Part shown: positions 6,664 to 8,510 of the stretch, piece after piece | Layout of the letters: every line of letters starts with the position of its first letter | Numbering within the stretch: the stretch's first letter is position 1 | Assembly: GCA_035264765.1 (NCBI GenBank) | Contig: DATFPQ010000159.1 | Location: forward strand, 1 to 8,510 | Origin: DATFPQ01 sp035264765 | Lineage (GTDB): Bacteria > Actinomycetota > Actinomycetes > Actinomycetales > Angustibacteraceae | Reading direction: 5' to 3' | DNA length: 8,510 nucleotides | The notes under the pieces: model-generated | What the model saw: the letters and a program-made list of their open reading frames with translations, nothing else | The model's database searches: none | Told to the model about the DNA's origin: nothing | Position numbers and translations under genes: made by a program

Positions 6664-8204
6664 CGCCGGACCGGATCGGCGCTCAGGCGCTGCTCGACCT
6701 CGCGCTCGACCCGGGCAGCTTCGTCTCCTGGGACGAGCCGGTGGTCGACCCGCCGTCCACCGCGGACCCGACGTACGCCGGAGAGCTCGAGCAGGCCAGG
6801 AAGCGCACCGGGCTGGACGAGGCCGTGCTCACCGGCGAGGGCAGGCTGCACGGGCGCCGGGTCGCCGTGGTGGCCTGCGAGTTCGGCTTCCTGGCGGGCT
6901 CGATCGGCGTCGCCGCGGCCGAGCGCCTGGTGCGCGCGATGGAGCGCGCCACCCGGGAAGGGCTGCCGCTGCTCGCCTCGCCGGTGTCCGGCGGCACCCG
7001 GATGCAGGAGGGCACCGTCGCCTTCCTGCAGATGGTGAAGCTGTCCGCTGCCATCGCCAACCACAAGGCGGCGGGGCTCCCGTACCTGGTGTATCTGCGC
7101 CACCCGACGACCGGCGGCGTGCTGGCCTCCTGGGGGTCACTCGGCCACGTCACGGTGGCGCAGCCCGGCGCGCTCGTGGGGTTCCTGGGTCCGCGCGTGT
7201 ACGAGGCGCTGTACGGCGAGCGGTTCCCCTCCGGCGTCCAGGTGTCGGAGAACCTGTTCGCCCACGGCCTGGTCGACGCCGTGCTGCCACCGGAGGACCT
7301 CGCCGCCGTGGTGAACCGGGCGCTCAACGTGCTGCTCGCCCCTCGCGAGGGCCTGCCCGGCGTACCCGAGCTGCCCACTGAGCCGCTGCCGGACGTCCCG
7401 GCGTGGGACTCCATCACCCGCTCGCGGCGGGTCGAGCGTCCCGGCATCCGGCGGCTGCTGCGGTTCGCGGCGTCCGACGTCGTCACGCTCAACGGCACCG
7501 GCCAGGGTGAGCGCGACCCCGGGCTGCTGCTGGCGCTGGCCCGGTTCGGCGGCGCGCCGTGCGTCGTCCTGGCCCAGGACCGCCGCGGCCAGACGGCGAC
7601 CGAGCCGCTGGGGCCGGCCGCGCTGCGTGAGGCCCGCCGGGGCATGCGCCTGGCCGGCGAGCTGCGGTTGCCGCTGGTCACGGTCATCGACACGCCGGGA
7701 GCGGCGCTGTCGCAGGAGGCCGAGCAGGGCGGGCTGGCCGGCGAGATCGCGCGCTGCCTGGCCGAGCTGGTGATGCTCGAGGCGCCTACGCTGTCCGTGC
7801 TGCTGGGTCAAGGCTCGGGTGGCGCCGCGCTGGCGCTGGTGCCCGCCGACCGGGTGGTCGCAGCGCAGCACGCCTGGCTGTCCCCGCTGCCGCCGGAGGG
7901 CGCTAGCGCCATTGTGCACCGCGACACCGACCACGCTCCGCAGATGGCAGCGCAGCAGGGGGTTCGTTCGCGCGACCTGCTCGACGCCGGGATCGTCGAC
8001 CGCGTGGTCCCCGAGCACCCGGACGCCGCCGAGGAGCCCGAGGAGTTCTGCCGGCGGTTGGGCCAGACGCTGCAGCACGAGCTGGTGCGGCTGCTGCAGG
8101 CCCCGGCCGGCGAGCGGCGGCAGGCCCGGCTGGACCGGTACCGCCGGTTGGGCCTGGCGGGAGAAGCTGGGCCTGACGGGACAAGCCTGACCGGCGAACC
8201 CTGA
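6660..8204 (+). CDS. Fused AccD-AccA-type acyl-CoA carboxyltransferase
   Basis: A 514-residue protein with two crotonase-like carboxyltransferase halves. The N-half (about 55-225) is AccD-like: FGFLAGSIGVAAAERLVRA, SGGTRMQEGT (110-119), HPTTGGVLASWGSLG (148-162), LGPRVYE (176-182). The C-half (about 260-480) is AccA-like: VTVIDTPGA (340-348), EAEQGGLAGEIARCL, LGQGSGGAALAL (382-393), LSPLPPEGASAI, with the oxyanion Gly pairs in place. The zinc ribbon of bacterial AccD is absent: no Cys before C73. Such beta/alpha fusions occur in actinobacteria (compare mycobacterial AccD3). The family transfers a carboxyl group between carboxybiotin and acetyl-CoA, but no biotin carboxylase or carrier is visible here. 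Start GTG at 6660 overlaps the previous TGA (GTGA) and has a strong SD, GGGGGAG at 6648-6654. The frame is open far upstream (to 5181), but that part is a shadow of other genes. In this operon it may work in reverse, on malonyl-CoA (inference). Confidence 0.88.
   Translation: MTPDRIGAQALLDLALDPGSFVSWDEPVVDPPSTADPTYAGELEQARKRTGLDEAVLTGEGRLHGRRVAVVACEFGFLAGSIGVAAAERLVRAMERATREGLPLLASPVSGGTRMQEGTVAFLQMVKLSAAIANHKAAGLPYLVYLRHPTTGGVLASWGSLGHVTVAQPGALVGFLGPRVYEALYGERFPSGVQVSENLFAHGLVDAVLPPEDLAAVVNRALNVLLAPREGLPGVPELPTEPLPDVPAWDSITRSRRVERPGIRRLLRFAASDVVTLNGTGQGERDPGLLLALARFGGAPCVVLAQDRRGQTATEPLGPAALREARRGMRLAGELRLPLVTVIDTPGAALSQEAEQGGLAGEIARCLAELVMLEAPTLSVLLGQGSGGAALALVPADRVVAAQHAWLSPLPPEGASAIVHRDTDHAPQMAAQQGVRSRDLLDAGIVDRVVPEHPDAAEEPEEFCRRLGQTLQHELVRLLQAPAGERRQARLDRYRRLGLAGEAGPDGTSLTGEP
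8149..8186. repeat. 19-bp tandem duplication at the 3' end of the carboxyltransferase gene
   Basis: Two adjacent 19-bp copies, 8149-8167 and 8168-8186 (TGGGCCTGRCGGGASAAGC), differ at two positions. Since 19 is not a multiple of 3 the second copy is read in a new frame. Removing one copy would end the protein at a TGA at 8188-8190 with the tail LGLTGQA. A shorter CCTGAC motif recurs every 14 nt at 8172, 8186 and 8200. Confidence 0.75.
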
Positions 8205-8261
8205 CAGCGGATCGGCGCGGAATCGGCAAGGTCGCACCATGTCGGCCGGGCACCGCTCCCG

Positions 8262-8267
8262 TACGTT
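8262..8267 (+). promoter_or_regulatory. -10 box TACGTT for a leaderless carbamate kinase transcript
   Basis: TACGTT matches TANNNT and ends 6 nt before the GTG at 8274, so the transcript would start at about the start codon. No SD is present before this GTG. The -35 region (around 8239-8244, ATGTCG) is weak. This suggests the kinase gene has its own promoter rather than relying only on the upstream operon, although no terminator is seen in the 69-nt gap. Confidence 0.45.
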
Positions 8268-8273
8268 GCGGCC

Positions 8274-8510
8274 GTGCGCGCACTCGTCGCCCTGGGAGGC
8301 AACGCGATGACCAGGCCGGACGGCCTGGCGCGGCCCCAGGACCAGATCACGGCGATCGGCGCGGCGATGCAGCACGTCGCCGACCTGGTGGTGCGCGGCC
8401 ACGAGGTCGTTCTGACCCACGGAAATGGTCCTCAGGTGGGCAACCTGCTGGTCAAGAACCAGCTGGCCGCCGCGGTCGTCCCGCCCGTGCCGCTGGACTG
8501 GTGCGTGGCC
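8274..8510 (+). CDS. Carbamate kinase, N-terminal part (cut by window end)
   Basis: The first 79 residues of an amino-acid-kinase-fold protein that interconverts carbamoyl phosphate plus ADP with carbamate plus ATP. Seen: RALVALGGNAM at the N-terminus (nucleotide/phosphate loop), THGNGPQVGNLL (about 48-59), and VPLDWCVA at the cut end; all fit carbamate kinases (ArcC type) rather than acetylglutamate or aspartate kinases. The GTG at 8274 puts VALGGNA at the position usual for the family. The gene starts 69 nt after the carboxyltransferase, on the same strand. No arginine deiminase, ornithine carbamoyltransferase or other carbamoyl-phosphate producer is visible, so its pathway role is open. 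The remaining roughly 230 residues lie outside the window. Confidence 0.9.
   Translation, partial: MRALVALGGNAMTRPDGLARPQDQITAIGAAMQHVADLVVRGHEVVLTHGNGPQVGNLLVKNQLAAAVVPPVPLDWCVA

Noticed and set aside
6660..8204. MdcD-MdcE malonate decarboxylase fusion
   Set aside because: The motifs SGGTRMQEG and LGPRVYE are AccD-type and the second half is AccA-type; no MdcA, MdcC or MdcB/G genes are present. A similar role is still considered, but not this family name.
7137..8420. Long antisense open frame opposite the carboxyltransferase and carbamate kinase
   Set aside because: Gln/Arg/His-rich composition, no recognisable domain, and fully explained as the mirror of two well-supported genes.
1..8510. 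CRISPR array, tRNA, rRNA or prophage attachment site
   Set aside because: No regularly spaced repeats, no tRNA-like cloverleaf motifs and no phage genes were seen on either strand.

Overview
The window is very GC-rich (third codon positions are almost all G or C), has several GTG starts, 4-nt ATGA/GTGA gene overlaps, and TANNNT-type -10 boxes placed 6-7 nt before start codons (leaderless style). This points to a high-GC actinobacterium; I cannot name a genus from sequence alone.

Layout. (1) 1-1426: an IS110-family (DEDD plus Tnp_20) transposase on the + strand; the left end of the element lies outside the window. (2) 1427-1707: a non-coding stretch that should hold the right end of the element and has long-range inverted repeats. 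(3) 1708-2274 (-): an AlkB-like Fe(II)/2-oxoglutarate dioxygenase. It is divergent from 2414-3193 (+), a DUF4184-type membrane protein. (4) 3208-3231: a strong hairpin terminator between the converging DUF4184 and regulator genes. (5) 3310-4011 (-): a GntR/FadR-type (FCD) regulator, transcribed divergently from a tightly coupled three-gene operon at 4139-8204 (+). The operon encodes a MatC-like dicarboxylate (probably malonate) carrier, a class III CaiB/BaiF CoA-transferase, and a fused AccD-AccA-type carboxyltransferase. (6) 8274 to the window end (+): the first 79 residues of a carbamate kinase, apparently with its own leaderless promoter.

How it fits together (inference). The regulator-plus-MatC pair resembles the known malonate loci (matR/matC), but the usual MatA/MatB or Mdc enzymes are not seen. 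Their places are taken by a CoA-transferase and a carboxyltransferase fusion. A plausible scheme is malonate uptake, CoA transfer from acetyl-CoA to give malonyl-CoA plus acetate, then removal of the carboxyl group from malonyl-CoA by the AccD-AccA fusion to regenerate acetyl-CoA. This would be a CoA-level version of the malonate decarboxylase cycle. The 127-bp divergent control region holds a perfect 12-bp palindrome that overlaps the -10 of the regulator and the TTGACA -35 of the operon, a second FadR-like site, and a short overlapping upstream ORF with a better Shine-Dalgarno than the transporter itself.
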